Origin: Flavobacteriales bacterium
GTDB taxonomy: Bacteria; Bacteroidota; Bacteroidia; Flavobacteriales; Flavobacteriaceae
Direction: 5' to 3'
Assembly: GCA_027067965.1 (NCBI GenBank)
Contig: JAMOUV010000032.1
Location: 50,315 to 114,314 of the forward strand
DNA: 64,000 nucleotides
A model generated the notes under the pieces. The model saw only the letters and a program-made list of their open reading frames with translations. It did no database searches and had not been told where the DNA came from. Both the position numbers and the translations under genes were made by a program. The number at the start of each line of letters is the position of its first letter. The stretch's first letter is position 1. Below, in pieces: positions 20,673 through 28,094 of the stretch.

Positions 20673-21443
20673 ATCCTATGTCTATATTAATCCTGAAGTT
20701 TATTATTCCATCGAGATGAATATTGAATTGACTCACTAGCGCCGGTGGTTCGGCGGGCTCACCATCCGGCTGTTATTTTATATAAAAAAACATGACTTTT
20801 AACGGCAAGCTCACCATCCGGCTAATATTTTATATAAAAAAACATGACTTTTAACGGCGGGCTCACCAGTCGGCGTTTATAGAACCGGACATGACTTTTA
20901 ACGGTTGGTGAGCCAGCCGGCGTTTATAGAACCGGACATGACTCTTGAACGGTTGGTGAGCTCGTCGAACCAACCGCAGTTCTTGAGTATATTAGAATAA
21001 TCGAAGGCCCACTCCTTGTCTAAAGGAGGACCCTTTGGGGGAATGAGAGCTTGGATTGCATAGCATTATTAACGCCGGTGGTTCGGCAAGCTCACCATCC
21101 GGCTGATATTTTATATAAAAAAACATGACTCTTGAACGGTTGGGGAGCCAGCCGGCGTTTATAGAATCGGATATGACTCTTGAACGGTTGGTGAGCCAGC
21201 CGAACCAACCGACTGATACTTTACATAAACAAACATTACTTCTAACGGTTGGTAAGCCCGAATATTAGTTTTAACGGTTGGTGAGCCAGCCGAACCAACC
21301 GCAGTTCTTGAGTTTACTTATTATAAGCGTATCGAATAGTCAAAGGACCGCTCTTCGTACACGGAACCCTTTTGGGAGAATGATGGGATGGAGAGTCCAA
21401 CCTTACTAACGCATAGAGATTCCCGTGACACCCCGGTATGCTC
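20673..21443. other. Long intergenic region occupied by a repeat array
   Basis: No gene is supported in these 771 nt. Nearly all of the stretch from 20740 to about 21410 belongs to a two-block palindromic repeat array, described under its own entry. The last 30 nt before the pcm stop hold no recognisable signal. Confidence 0.7.
20741..21301. repeat. Degenerate tandem/palindromic repeat array in two blocks
   Basis: A word CATGACTTTTAACGG or CATGACTCTTGAACGG recurs starting at 20791, 20843, 20890, 20937, 21124 and 21172, giving spacings of 47-52 nt within a block. Each block opens with GCCGGTGGTTCGGC (20741 and 21074). It closes with its near inverted complement GAACCAACCG (20967-20976, 21202-21211 and 21292-21301). 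The tails of the two blocks also match: GCAGTTCTTGAGT, then an AAGGACC/CCCTTT/GGGAGAATG pattern. So a unit of about 330 nt has been duplicated and each unit contains smaller repeats. The units diverge too much for CRISPR and there is no coding frame. Confidence 0.8.
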
Positions 21444-22091
21444 TCATTCCTTCCCCGGCAATAGAGGCACGAAAACAAAACGGTCGTAAATTTCTTTTTT
21501 TATTTTTCCATCCGGCAATTTGATTATTCGAACCATTTCCTGCACATCCTTTCCTACGGGTATAACCATTTTTCCGCCTGGTCTTAATTGATCAATCAAA
21601 GGTTGCGGCACAAACGGGGCGGCCGCCGTTACAATAATACGATCGTAAGGCGCATATTCGGGCAACCCTTGATAACCGTCACCATAGCCCGCATAGGCCG
21701 GAATATAACCCAGTGCTTTCAATTTTTCGATAGTGGACAAATATAGCGAACGAACTCTTTCAATGGTAAAGACCTTTGCACCCATTTCCAGTAATACCGC
21801 CGTTTGATAACCCGATCCTGTGCCGATTTCCAATACTTTCATACCTGGTTTCACATCCAGTAATTGGGTCATATAGGCCACGGTAAAAGGTTGCGAAACG
21901 GTTTGCCCCTCACCTATCGGCAAGGGCCGGTTTTCATAAGCCCAATCTTCAAGTTCGGGCGGGACCAGTTTATGTCTCGGCACTTTTGCAATGGCACGCA
22001 ATACCCGCTCATCGGTAATACCTTGTTTTTTTATTTCTTCGACAAGTTGTTGTCTTTTAATCGCATGTGTAATTTCCTCGCCGGAACTCAT
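21444..22091 (-). CDS. pcm: Protein-L-isoaspartate O-methyltransferase
   Basis: Pcm methylates isoaspartyl residues in damaged proteins to allow repair to aspartate. The 215-residue protein has the family features in order: an N-terminal helical part with VPRHKLVPPEL, then the PIGEGQTVSQPFTVA substrate loop, the SAM-binding VLEIGTGSGYQTAVL (motif I), and IIVTAAAPFVPQPLIDQL. The length is normal for the bacterial enzyme. It lies downstream of the tRNA-Thr gene on the same strand, separated by a strong terminator, so it probably has its own promoter. Confidence 0.95.
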   Translation of the reverse strand: MSSGEEITHAIKRQQLVEEIKKQGITDERVLRAIAKVPRHKLVPPELEDWAYENRPLPIGEGQTVSQPFTVAYMTQLLDVKPGMKVLEIGTGSGYQTAVLLEMGAKVFTIERVRSLYLSTIEKLKALGYIPAYAGYGDGYQGLPEYAPYDRIIVTAAAPFVPQPLIDQLRPGGKMVIPVGKDVQEMVRIIKLPDGKIKKEIYDRFVFVPLLPGKE

Positions 22092-22140
22092 TTATTATTA
22101 ATTTCTTATAAAATTACAAAAACCTGAGGAAAGTTCAAAT

Positions 22141-22165
22141 AAAAAAATCCGGGAAAAACCCGGAT
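22141..22165 (-). terminator. Rho-independent terminator after tRNA-Thr
   Basis: Read on the minus strand, ATCCGGG and CCCGGAT (7-bp perfect stem, 5-nt T loop) are followed by a run of seven T. It lies 15 nt beyond the tRNA 3' end and before pcm. Confidence 0.88.
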
Positions 22166-22179
22166 CCGTATTTTTGCAG

Positions 22180-22252
22180 AGCCACCCACGGGACTCGAAC
22201 CCGCGACCTGCTCATTACGAGTGAGCTGCTCTACCGGCTGAGCTAAGGTGGC
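22180..22252 (-). tRNA. tRNA-Thr (anticodon CGU)
   Basis: Read on the minus strand, a full cloverleaf is visible. The acceptor stem is GCCACCT/GGGTGGC, the D arm contains AGCTCAGCCGGTAGAGC, and the anticodon stem-loop is GCTCA-CTCGTAA-TGAGC, giving anticodon CGT. The T arm is GCGGGTTCGAGTCCCGT. The CCA end is not encoded. The 5' end directly abuts the stop codon of the 89-residue gene upstream, so both may be cut from one transcript. Confidence 0.95.
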
Positions 22253-22522
22253 TTAAAGTGCTTCTAATTTTCGTTGAAAATCTTTGATTTTCTCTTCGAT
22301 TTGGGCGTTCAATTCTTTGAAAAATTGCTTTTTGTTTTCCGCCTTCCGATGCATATTGATTTTAGTTAAAAACTCATCATACGCATCTACCATTTCATTC
22401 ACCAATGAATTAATTTTCTTATCCTCACCGCCCGATGCCACTTGCATCAATAAGGCCTGTTCGATTAAATTTTCAAAAGTATATTTCAAATCCTTTTTCA
22501 AATCACGAATACTTGTTGCCAT
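22253..22522 (-). CDS. Conserved hypothetical helical protein, 89 aa
   Basis: I do not recognise a named family. The protein is predicted to be almost entirely helical and charged: an N-terminal DLKKDLKYTFENLIEQALLMQ helix, a short glycine-rich break (ASGGEDKK), and a long C-terminal coiled-coil-like helix. It has no cysteine, signal or membrane segment. Its TAA stop occupies 22253-22255, immediately before the tRNA-Thr 5' end at 22252. A good promoter is present upstream. Codon use matches neighbours, so it is very likely real. Confidence 0.75.
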   Translation of the reverse strand: MATSIRDLKKDLKYTFENLIEQALLMQVASGGEDKKINSLVNEMVDAYDEFLTKINMHRKAENKKQFFKELNAQIEEKIKDFQRKLEAL

Positions 22523-22542
22523 AACCTCTTATTTTTTCCGTG

Positions 22543-22550
22543 CAAATATA
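22543..22550 (-). promoter_or_regulatory. -7 promoter element (TATATTTG, minus strand)
   Basis: CAAATATA on the plus strand is TATATTTG on the minus strand, 20 nt before the start of the 89-residue gene. It probably drives both this gene and the adjoining tRNA-Thr. Confidence 0.6.
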
Positions 22551-22616
22551 CGTTTTTTTTCATTCCGAGTTTATTAATCAACCCACATTCATCATAAAAT
22601 TACCGTGTGATTTCAT

Positions 22617-22624
22617 TACATTTG
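22617..22624 (+). promoter_or_regulatory. -7 promoter element (TACATTTG) of ptb-buk
   Basis: It is an exact TAnnTTTG match 20 nt before the ptb ATG at 22645. No clear -33 box was found. Confidence 0.55.
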
Positions 22625-22644
22625 CATGAAACAAGATTATTATA

Positions 22645-23556
22645 ATGGGACATATTATCAATTCACTTTCGGATTTAAAAAATTTAGCCGTTTCCAATGG
22701 AAAAAAGAAATTGGTACTTTGTGCTGCGGGCGACGAACATTCGATTTATGCCGTATATGATGCCTACCGGGCAGGCGTCATCGAACCGATTTTGGTAGGT
22801 CAGGAAGAAGAAATCAATAAATTCCGGAAAGGTTGCAAGGATTTTGAAAATTTTGAAATTTATTACGAAAAAGACGAAGAGCATGTCATTCGAAAATCGG
22901 TTGAATTGGTAGTAAGCGGTTATGCCGATATTTTGATGAAAGGAAACGTGACGACGGCGGCATTGCTTCGGGGCGTGTTAAACAAAGAATACGGCATGCG
23001 CGAAAGAAGGTTTTTGTCGCATTTTGCTCTCTTTGAAGTACCAAATTACCATAAACTGCTCGGCATCACCGATGTGGCGTTAAATATCTTACCTCCATTA
23101 AAACACAAAGTTCAAATCGTTAAAAATGCCATACGCTTTGTTCGCAGCATAGGAATTGACAAGCCCAAAATCGCCGCCTTGTCGGCCATTGAAATGGTAA
23201 ATGAAGATATGCCCAGTACTATTGACGCCGCCTTGCTGAGCATCATGCAAAGACGAGGACAAATCAAAAATTGTTTGATTGACGGCCCTTTGGCCTTTGA
23301 TAATGCCATTAGCAAGGAAAGCAAGCAACAAAAAAATATTCCGGGCGACGTGGCCGGCGATGCGGATATTTTACTGGTTCCCAATATTGAGTCGGGCAAT
23401 ATCCTATATAAAGCATTTGTATTTTTTGCCGATGCCAAGGTAGCCGGTGTAGTAGTAGGCGCTCCGTTTCCCATCGTGCTCACTTCGCGTGCGGATTCCG
23501 AAGAAACCAAACTCAACAGCATTTATTTGGCTGCCTTTTCGGTAAAAAAATCATAG
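22645..23556 (+). CDS. ptb: Phosphate butyryltransferase (phosphate acyltransferase family)
   Basis: The enzyme converts butyryl- or branched acyl-CoA and phosphate to acyl phosphate and CoA. The 303-residue protein has the phosphate acetyl/butyryltransferase fold: an N-terminal Rossmann-like half with a DILMKGNVTTAALLRGVL segment, and a C-terminal half with GDADILLVPNIESGNILYKAF and the VVGAPFPIVLTSRAD ending. That length and ending fit Ptb rather than Pta. It is followed 1 nt later by a butyrate kinase, so the pair forms a substrate-level phosphorylation route. Straight- versus branched-chain preference cannot be read from sequence. Confidence 0.93.
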   Translation: MGHIINSLSDLKNLAVSNGKKKLVLCAAGDEHSIYAVYDAYRAGVIEPILVGQEEEINKFRKGCKDFENFEIYYEKDEEHVIRKSVELVVSGYADILMKGNVTTAALLRGVLNKEYGMRERRFLSHFALFEVPNYHKLLGITDVALNILPPLKHKVQIVKNAIRFVRSIGIDKPKIAALSAIEMVNEDMPSTIDAALLSIMQRRGQIKNCLIDGPLAFDNAISKESKQQKNIPGDVAGDADILLVPNIESGNILYKAFVFFADAKVAGVVVGAPFPIVLTSRADSEETKLNSIYLAAFSVKKS

Positions 23557-23557
23557 C

Positions 23558-24610
23558 ATGAAAAAAATGCCCCGCATTCTTACGGTTAATCCCGGCTCTA
23601 CCACCACCAAATTGGGATATTTCCAAGGAACCGAAGCAGTGGAAATTCAACAAATCGATCATTTGAAGAATCCGCTATGGAACAGCATGACCGAAAACGA
23701 ACAATTTGAAGAACGCCTGCGGGCTACGGAAAAATTTATTGCGGGCAAATCCCTCGATTTGGTCATGGCACGCGGCGGCATTTTAAAACCTTTATCATCG
23801 GGCGTGTATATAATCAATGACAAAATGTTGGAAGACCTGAAAAACGCCCCCATGAAGCATGCGAGTAATCTCGCCGCTCCTATTGCAAAGATTATAGCAG
23901 ACAAAAGGCATATTCCGGGATATATCGCCGACCCGGTAACCGTGGACGAATTACAGGAAATAGCCCGCTATTCCGGTCATCCGTTTTTTCCGCGCAAAAG
24001 CATTTTTCATGCCCTTAATCAAAAAGCCGTAGCCCGCAAATACGCCGAAACCATATCAAAGAAATATGAAGATTTAAATTTGATTGTGATCCACATGGGA
24101 GGCGGCATTTCCATTGGCGCACACCGGCACGGTTTGGTAATCGATGTAAACCAAGCCCTTGACGGCGAGGGGCCATTTTCGCCCGAGCGGAGCGGCACAT
24201 TACCCGCAGGAGATTTGGTCCGGGCGGCCTTTTCGGGAAAATTCTCCGAAAACGAAATGTTGAAAATGATAACGGGTAACGGAGGCCTAAAGGCCTATCT
24301 CGGCACGGCCGATGTGAAACGGCTTTTGGAAAATAAGGATAAAGAAACCATGAAAATCATCGATGCGATGATTTATCAAATTGCCAAATATGCAGGAGAG
24401 ATGGCCGTGGTGCTTCAAGGAAAAATCGACGCCGTTATTTTTACCGGCGGTCTGGCACATGCCGGTTACATCATCCGGCAACTTACCGGATACCTTTCGT
24501 TTTTGAATTCCGATTTTGCAGTTTTTCCGGGCGAAAATGAACTGGAAGCGCTGGCTTTCAACGGTTTATTGGCATGGAAAGGAAAAATCAAAACAAAAAA
24601 ATACCGATAA
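23558..24610 (+). CDS. buk: Butyrate kinase
   Basis: Butyrate kinase transfers the phosphate of butyryl (or isobutyryl) phosphate to ADP, yielding acid and ATP. The 350-residue protein belongs to the ASKHA fold. The N-terminal ILTVNPGSTTTKLG is the first phosphate loop, ARGGILKPL follows, HMGGGISIGAHR is the central glycine-rich motif, and IFTGGLAHAGY is the adenosine motif. It begins 1 nt after ptb and is cotranscribed with it. No terminator is obvious before the cbb3 oxidase cluster, which has its own promoter. Confidence 0.95.
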   Translation: MKKMPRILTVNPGSTTTKLGYFQGTEAVEIQQIDHLKNPLWNSMTENEQFEERLRATEKFIAGKSLDLVMARGGILKPLSSGVYIINDKMLEDLKNAPMKHASNLAAPIAKIIADKRHIPGYIADPVTVDELQEIARYSGHPFFPRKSIFHALNQKAVARKYAETISKKYEDLNLIVIHMGGGISIGAHRHGLVIDVNQALDGEGPFSPERSGTLPAGDLVRAAFSGKFSENEMLKMITGNGGLKAYLGTADVKRLLENKDKETMKIIDAMIYQIAKYAGEMAVVLQGKIDAVIFTGGLAHAGYIIRQLTGYLSFLNSDFAVFPGENELEALAFNGLLAWKGKIKTKKYR

Positions 24611-24742
24611 ATTTTCTCTTTTTTACATATAAAAAAGCCAATTAATAATTTGCTTGAAGTAATAGAAATACACTGAAAAATATAAAGAGATAATGCAATT
24701 TTATCTTTTTAAATTTAAAGAACCCCCCGGCTTTATAAACCG

Positions 24743-24774
24743 TTGGAATTTAAAATAAAAAATACATACATTTG
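24743..24774 (+). promoter_or_regulatory. Promoter of the cbb3 oxidase operon
   Basis: TTGG at 24743-24746 (-33 like) and TACATTTG at 24767-24774 (-7) are separated by 20 nt, within the range for this phylum. The ccoS ATG at 24809 follows 34 nt later. No FNR-type TTGAT-N4-ATCAA palindrome was seen between 24611 and 24808. Confidence 0.6.
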
Positions 24775-24808
24775 TAAAATAAAAATAAAGCGAGCTTTAA
24801 AACAGCAT

Positions 24809-25012
24809 ATGAGGGCCCTCTATTTAACCATATTTATCAGTTTATTACTTGCCATTATTTTTCTTATTTTCTTTATACATTCGATGAAAACCGGACAATA
24901 CGAAGATGCATATTCTCCGTCTGTCAGGGCATTATTCGACGATGACGAGATAATCGATAAATCAAACGAAGGGAATTCTCATTCTAAACACGATAAAAAT
25001 AATAATAATTAA
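24809..25012 (+). CDS. ccoS: cbb3 oxidase assembly protein CcoS
   Basis: CcoS is a small membrane protein needed to insert cofactors into cbb3 oxidase. I chose the ATG at 24809, giving 67 residues: one N-terminal membrane helix (RALYLTIFISLLLAIIFLIF), then the family motif GQYEDAYSPSVRALFDDD, which is normally written GQFDDL-x-P-x-R-ILFDD. A longer frame starting at a TTG (24743) would run through the promoter elements and is rejected. The tail is hydrophilic, ending in H/K/N-rich residues. The gene precedes ccoNO by 11 nt. Confidence 0.92.
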   Translation: MRALYLTIFISLLLAIIFLIFFIHSMKTGQYEDAYSPSVRALFDDDEIIDKSNEGNSHSKHDKNNNN

Positions 25013-25023
25013 ATACATCAATT

Positions 25024-27195
25024 ATGGAAAAAGAAAGGTTTTATTACGACGACAAGATTGCAAAGTTGTTTGCCTGGGCAACCGTTGTCTGGGGAATAAC
25101 GGCTTTTACAGTCGGGTTGATGGTAGCATACCTGTATTGGTTTCCGCATTATATGGACGGAATCTCATGGTTAAGTTACGGTAGATTACGCCCCCTACAT
25201 ACCAACTCGGCTATTTTTGCCTTTGTAGGTAACGGAATTTTTGCCGGTGTGTATTACAGCACCCAAAGATTATTAAAAACACGGATGGCAAGTGATTTGC
25301 TAAGCCGGCTTCATTTTTGGGGATGGCAGTTAATCATTCTTTTGGCCGCCATCACGCTTCCTTTAGGCATTACCCAATCCAAAGAATATGCTGAATTGGA
25401 ATGGCCTATCGATTTACTTGTAGCAGTGGTTTGGGTTATTTTCACCGTAAACCTTTTATGGACCATCTTAAAACGTCGCGTACGTCATATTTATGTGGCC
25501 ATTTGGTTCTATATTTCCACGGCCGTAACCATAGCCATGCTCTATATTTTCAATAACTTGGCCCTTCCGGCTACTTTATGGAAAAGTTATTCGATTTATT
25601 CCGGTGTGGAAGATGCGGTGGTTCAGTGGTGGTACGGACACAATGCGGTGGCCTTTTTCCTGACCACTCCTATTTTGGGTCTCATGTATTATTTTGTACC
25701 TAAAGCAGCACAACGTCCCATTTACTCCTACAGATTATCGATCATCCATTTCTGGACTTTGATATTCATATATATTTGGGCGGGACCGCACCACCTGTTA
25801 TATTCTCCCGTTCCCGAATGGGTACAAATTCTGGGAACCATCTTTTCATTCACCTTGATTTTCCCTTCATGGGGAGGTATGATCAACGGATTATTAACCT
25901 TACGCGGTGTTTGGGATAAAGTAAGAGAAGATCCTATCTTGAAAATGTATGTGGTAGCCATCACTTCCTACGGAATGAGTACCTTCGAAGGTCCTATGCT
26001 ATCGTTTAAATCTTTGAATGCCATTGCCCACTTCACCGATTGGATTATCGCACACGTACACGTGGGCACACTCGGTTGGAACGGATTTTTAATCATGGGT
26101 ATGCTCTATTGGATGATCCCGCGGTTATATAAAACAAAATTATATTCCGTTAAATTAGCCAACCAACATTTTTGGTGGGGCACTATCGGATTATTGCTCT
26201 ATGTGATTCCCATGTATGTGGCCGGATGGACACAATTCCTCATGTGGCGTCAATTCAATCCGGACGGAAGTTTGAAATATCCCGAATTTATGGATACGGT
26301 TACCGAAATACTACCCATGCATTATCTGCGAGCCATCGGGGGCACCTTGTATTTAACCGGTGCATTATTCATGGTTTATAACTTATGGAAAACCGTTAAG
26401 GGACATAAGGTGGAAGATACATTAACCGAAGCGGCTCCGCTACAACCCGTTCCCGCCAAACGCGCCAAAGGCGAAGATTTCCATAATTGGCTTGAACGTC
26501 GCGGTATGCTCTTTACAGTATTGGCCTTTATCGCTGTGGCTATCGGTGGTGCGGTGGAAATTATACCCACTATTTTTGTGGACGAAAATATTCCTAAAAT
26601 CGATGCGGTCAAACCTTACACACCACTTGAAGTCGTAGGGCGCGATATTTATGTTCGTGAAGGATGTTATGTATGCCATTCGCAAATGATTCGTCCTTTC
26701 CGGTTTGAAGTGGAACGTTTCGGAGAATTCTCTAAAGCGGGTGAATATGTATATGATCATCCGTTCCAATGGGGCTCCAAACGAACCGGACCGGATCTAT
26801 TCCGAGAAGGCGGCAAACGTCCCAACTTATGGCACTTTAACCATATGTATGAACCCGAATCCGTGATGTATGGCTCCATTATGCCTAATTATCAATGGAT
26901 TGTAAAGAATGATTATAATGCCGCTGATATTCAAGCCAAATTAAAGGCACTAAAAACCTTAGGTGTTCCCTATAGCGATGAAGAAATTAACAATGCACAA
27001 AGTGCCATAGAAAAACAAGCCAAAGAAATCGCGGCTGATTTGGAAGCTAACGGGGTGAAGAAAACTCCTGCTTACATGGAAGCATACGGCGGTCAACAAG
27101 TGGATTTGAGCAAAAAAGAAATCGTAGCGCTTATTGCTTACTTGCAACGCTTGGGAACCGACACACAACGCAAAAAAGAAACGGCACGTAAATAA
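25024..27195 (+). CDS. ccoNO: cbb3-type cytochrome c oxidase fused subunits I and II (CcoN-CcoO)
   Basis: This is the catalytic core of the high-affinity terminal oxidase. The 723-residue protein joins CcoN (residues 1 to about 470, about twelve membrane helices with the histidines that hold hemes b and b3 and copper, e.g. WYGHNAVAFFLT and AHVHVGTLGWNG) to CcoO. CcoO (about 500-723) starts with one more anchor helix and holds heme c at C548-x-x-C551-H552 in the sequence CYVCHSQM. The fusion is the usual Bacteroidota form. It begins 11 nt after ccoS and is followed 6 nt later by ccoQ. Confidence 0.96.
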   Translation: MEKERFYYDDKIAKLFAWATVVWGITAFTVGLMVAYLYWFPHYMDGISWLSYGRLRPLHTNSAIFAFVGNGIFAGVYYSTQRLLKTRMASDLLSRLHFWGWQLIILLAAITLPLGITQSKEYAELEWPIDLLVAVVWVIFTVNLLWTILKRRVRHIYVAIWFYISTAVTIAMLYIFNNLALPATLWKSYSIYSGVEDAVVQWWYGHNAVAFFLTTPILGLMYYFVPKAAQRPIYSYRLSIIHFWTLIFIYIWAGPHHLLYSPVPEWVQILGTIFSFTLIFPSWGGMINGLLTLRGVWDKVREDPILKMYVVAITSYGMSTFEGPMLSFKSLNAIAHFTDWIIAHVHVGTLGWNGFLIMGMLYWMIPRLYKTKLYSVKLANQHFWWGTIGLLLYVIPMYVAGWTQFLMWRQFNPDGSLKYPEFMDTVTEILPMHYLRAIGGTLYLTGALFMVYNLWKTVKGHKVEDTLTEAAPLQPVPAKRAKGEDFHNWLERRGMLFTVLAFIAVAIGGAVEIIPTIFVDENIPKIDAVKPYTPLEVVGRDIYVREGCYVCHSQMIRPFRFEVERFGEFSKAGEYVYDHPFQWGSKRTGPDLFREGGKRPNLWHFNHMYEPESVMYGSIMPNYQWIVKNDYNAADIQAKLKALKTLGVPYSDEEINNAQSAIEKQAKEIAADLEANGVKKTPAYMEAYGGQQVDLSKKEIVALIAYLQRLGTDTQRKKETARK

Positions 27196-27201
27196 AACGT
27201 A

Positions 27202-27378
27202 ATGATAAGAAATATTAAACATTATTTGGCATCGGAAGATTTTTTGGCTACATTGGACACCGTATGGACGGTATTTCTGTTCCTATTGTTCATTGGTATT
27301 GTAATTTATGTTTGGAAAATGCCAAAAGAGAAAGAAGACCAATTAAAAAACTTACCGTTTAACGACAAAAACGAATAA
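27202..27378 (+). CDS. ccoQ: Small cbb3 oxidase subunit CcoQ-like
   Basis: A 58-codon gene runs from ATG 27202 to TAA 27376-27378. It has one central hydrophobic segment (TVFLFLLFIGIVIYVW) between a polar N-terminus and a basic/acidic tail with PKEKEDQLKNLPF. The single-helix layout, its position between ccoNO and ccoP, and the tail match CcoQ/FixQ, which stabilises the complex. Gaps of 6 nt and 2 nt to its neighbours support translation. It is short enough to be missed by length-filtered gene calling. Confidence 0.85.
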   Translation: MIRNIKHYLASEDFLATLDTVWTVFLFLLFIGIVIYVWKMPKEKEDQLKNLPFNDKNE

Positions 27379-27380
27379 TT

Positions 27381-28004
27381 ATGGCACATAAAAAAGAATC
27401 AGCTCTGGACAGGTTTATAAAAAAACTAACCAAAGCAACTCCTATAGAACAAGAAAGCGAAATCAAACTCGACCATGATTTTGACGGTATCGAGGAATTG
27501 AACAACCCCCTACCCCCATGGTGGAGTATGGGATTTTTAATCACGGTTATTATTGCAATCTTTTACATTGCCTACTATTGGGTAATGGGTAAAGACAGCC
27601 AATATGTCGAATATGAACGTGAATTGGCTGCCGCCAAAGCACAAATTGAAAAATACAAAAAAGAACATGGCGTAGTGGATGAAAATACGGTAGTATTATT
27701 AACCGACGAAAATGCATTGGCTGAAGGAAAAGCCATCTTTGATAAAAACTGTGCGGCATGTCATTTGCCCGATGGAGGCGGATCCATCGGCCCTAACCTG
27801 ACCGACAAAAATTGGATTTACGGATGTGACATCAAATCCCTATTCAAAGTAATTCATGACGGTACCAGTAAAGGCATGCCACCGTGGAAATCCTTGGGAG
27901 GAGATAAAATTCAAAAAGTAGCAAGTTATGTCCTCGTAAAACTTCAAGGAACCACACCGGCGAATCCCAAAGCCCCAGAAGGTGAAGTATGTGAAGTTAA
28001 ATAG
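27381..28004 (+). CDS. ccoP: cbb3 oxidase subunit III, monoheme cytochrome c (CcoP)
   Basis: CcoP passes electrons from the donor cytochrome to CcoO. The 207-residue protein opens with the FixP N-terminal part: DHDFDGIEELNNPLPPWW, then one membrane helix at about residues 51-70. A coiled-coil-like linker and a single cytochrome c domain follow, with C124-x-x-C127-H128 and a probable methionine ligand in SKGMPPWK. Only one CxxCH is present, whereas proteobacterial CcoP has two. It begins 2 nt after ccoQ and is followed by a strong terminator. Confidence 0.93.
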   Translation: MAHKKESALDRFIKKLTKATPIEQESEIKLDHDFDGIEELNNPLPPWWSMGFLITVIIAIFYIAYYWVMGKDSQYVEYERELAAAKAQIEKYKKEHGVVDENTVVLLTDENALAEGKAIFDKNCAACHLPDGGGSIGPNLTDKNWIYGCDIKSLFKVIHDGTSKGMPPWKSLGGDKIQKVASYVLVKLQGTTPANPKAPEGEVCEVK

Positions 28005-28030
28005 AAAGGCAAATAAAAATAAACCTTAAA

Positions 28031-28065
28031 AAATAAAGCAGTTCTTTGTAACTGCTTTATTTTTT
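28031..28065 (+). terminator. Rho-independent terminator after ccoP
   Basis: AATAAAGCAGTT (28031-28042) and AACTGCTTTATT (28049-28060) form a 12-bp perfect stem with a 6-nt loop, followed by a T-run. ccoG starts 30 nt further on, so readthrough or a separate promoter is needed for it. Confidence 0.88.
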
Positions 28066-28094
28066 TAAATGTTTTTAACAAAAATAAATGACTT

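Noticed and set aside
20741..21301. CRISPR array
   Set aside because: Repeat spacing varies from 47 to 187 nt, the repeats diverge, the spaces themselves repeat, and no cas gene is present.
24743..24808. Longer ccoS with a TTG start
   Set aside because: The added residues overlap the -33 and -7 promoter elements, and the CcoS family starts at the ATG 24809.
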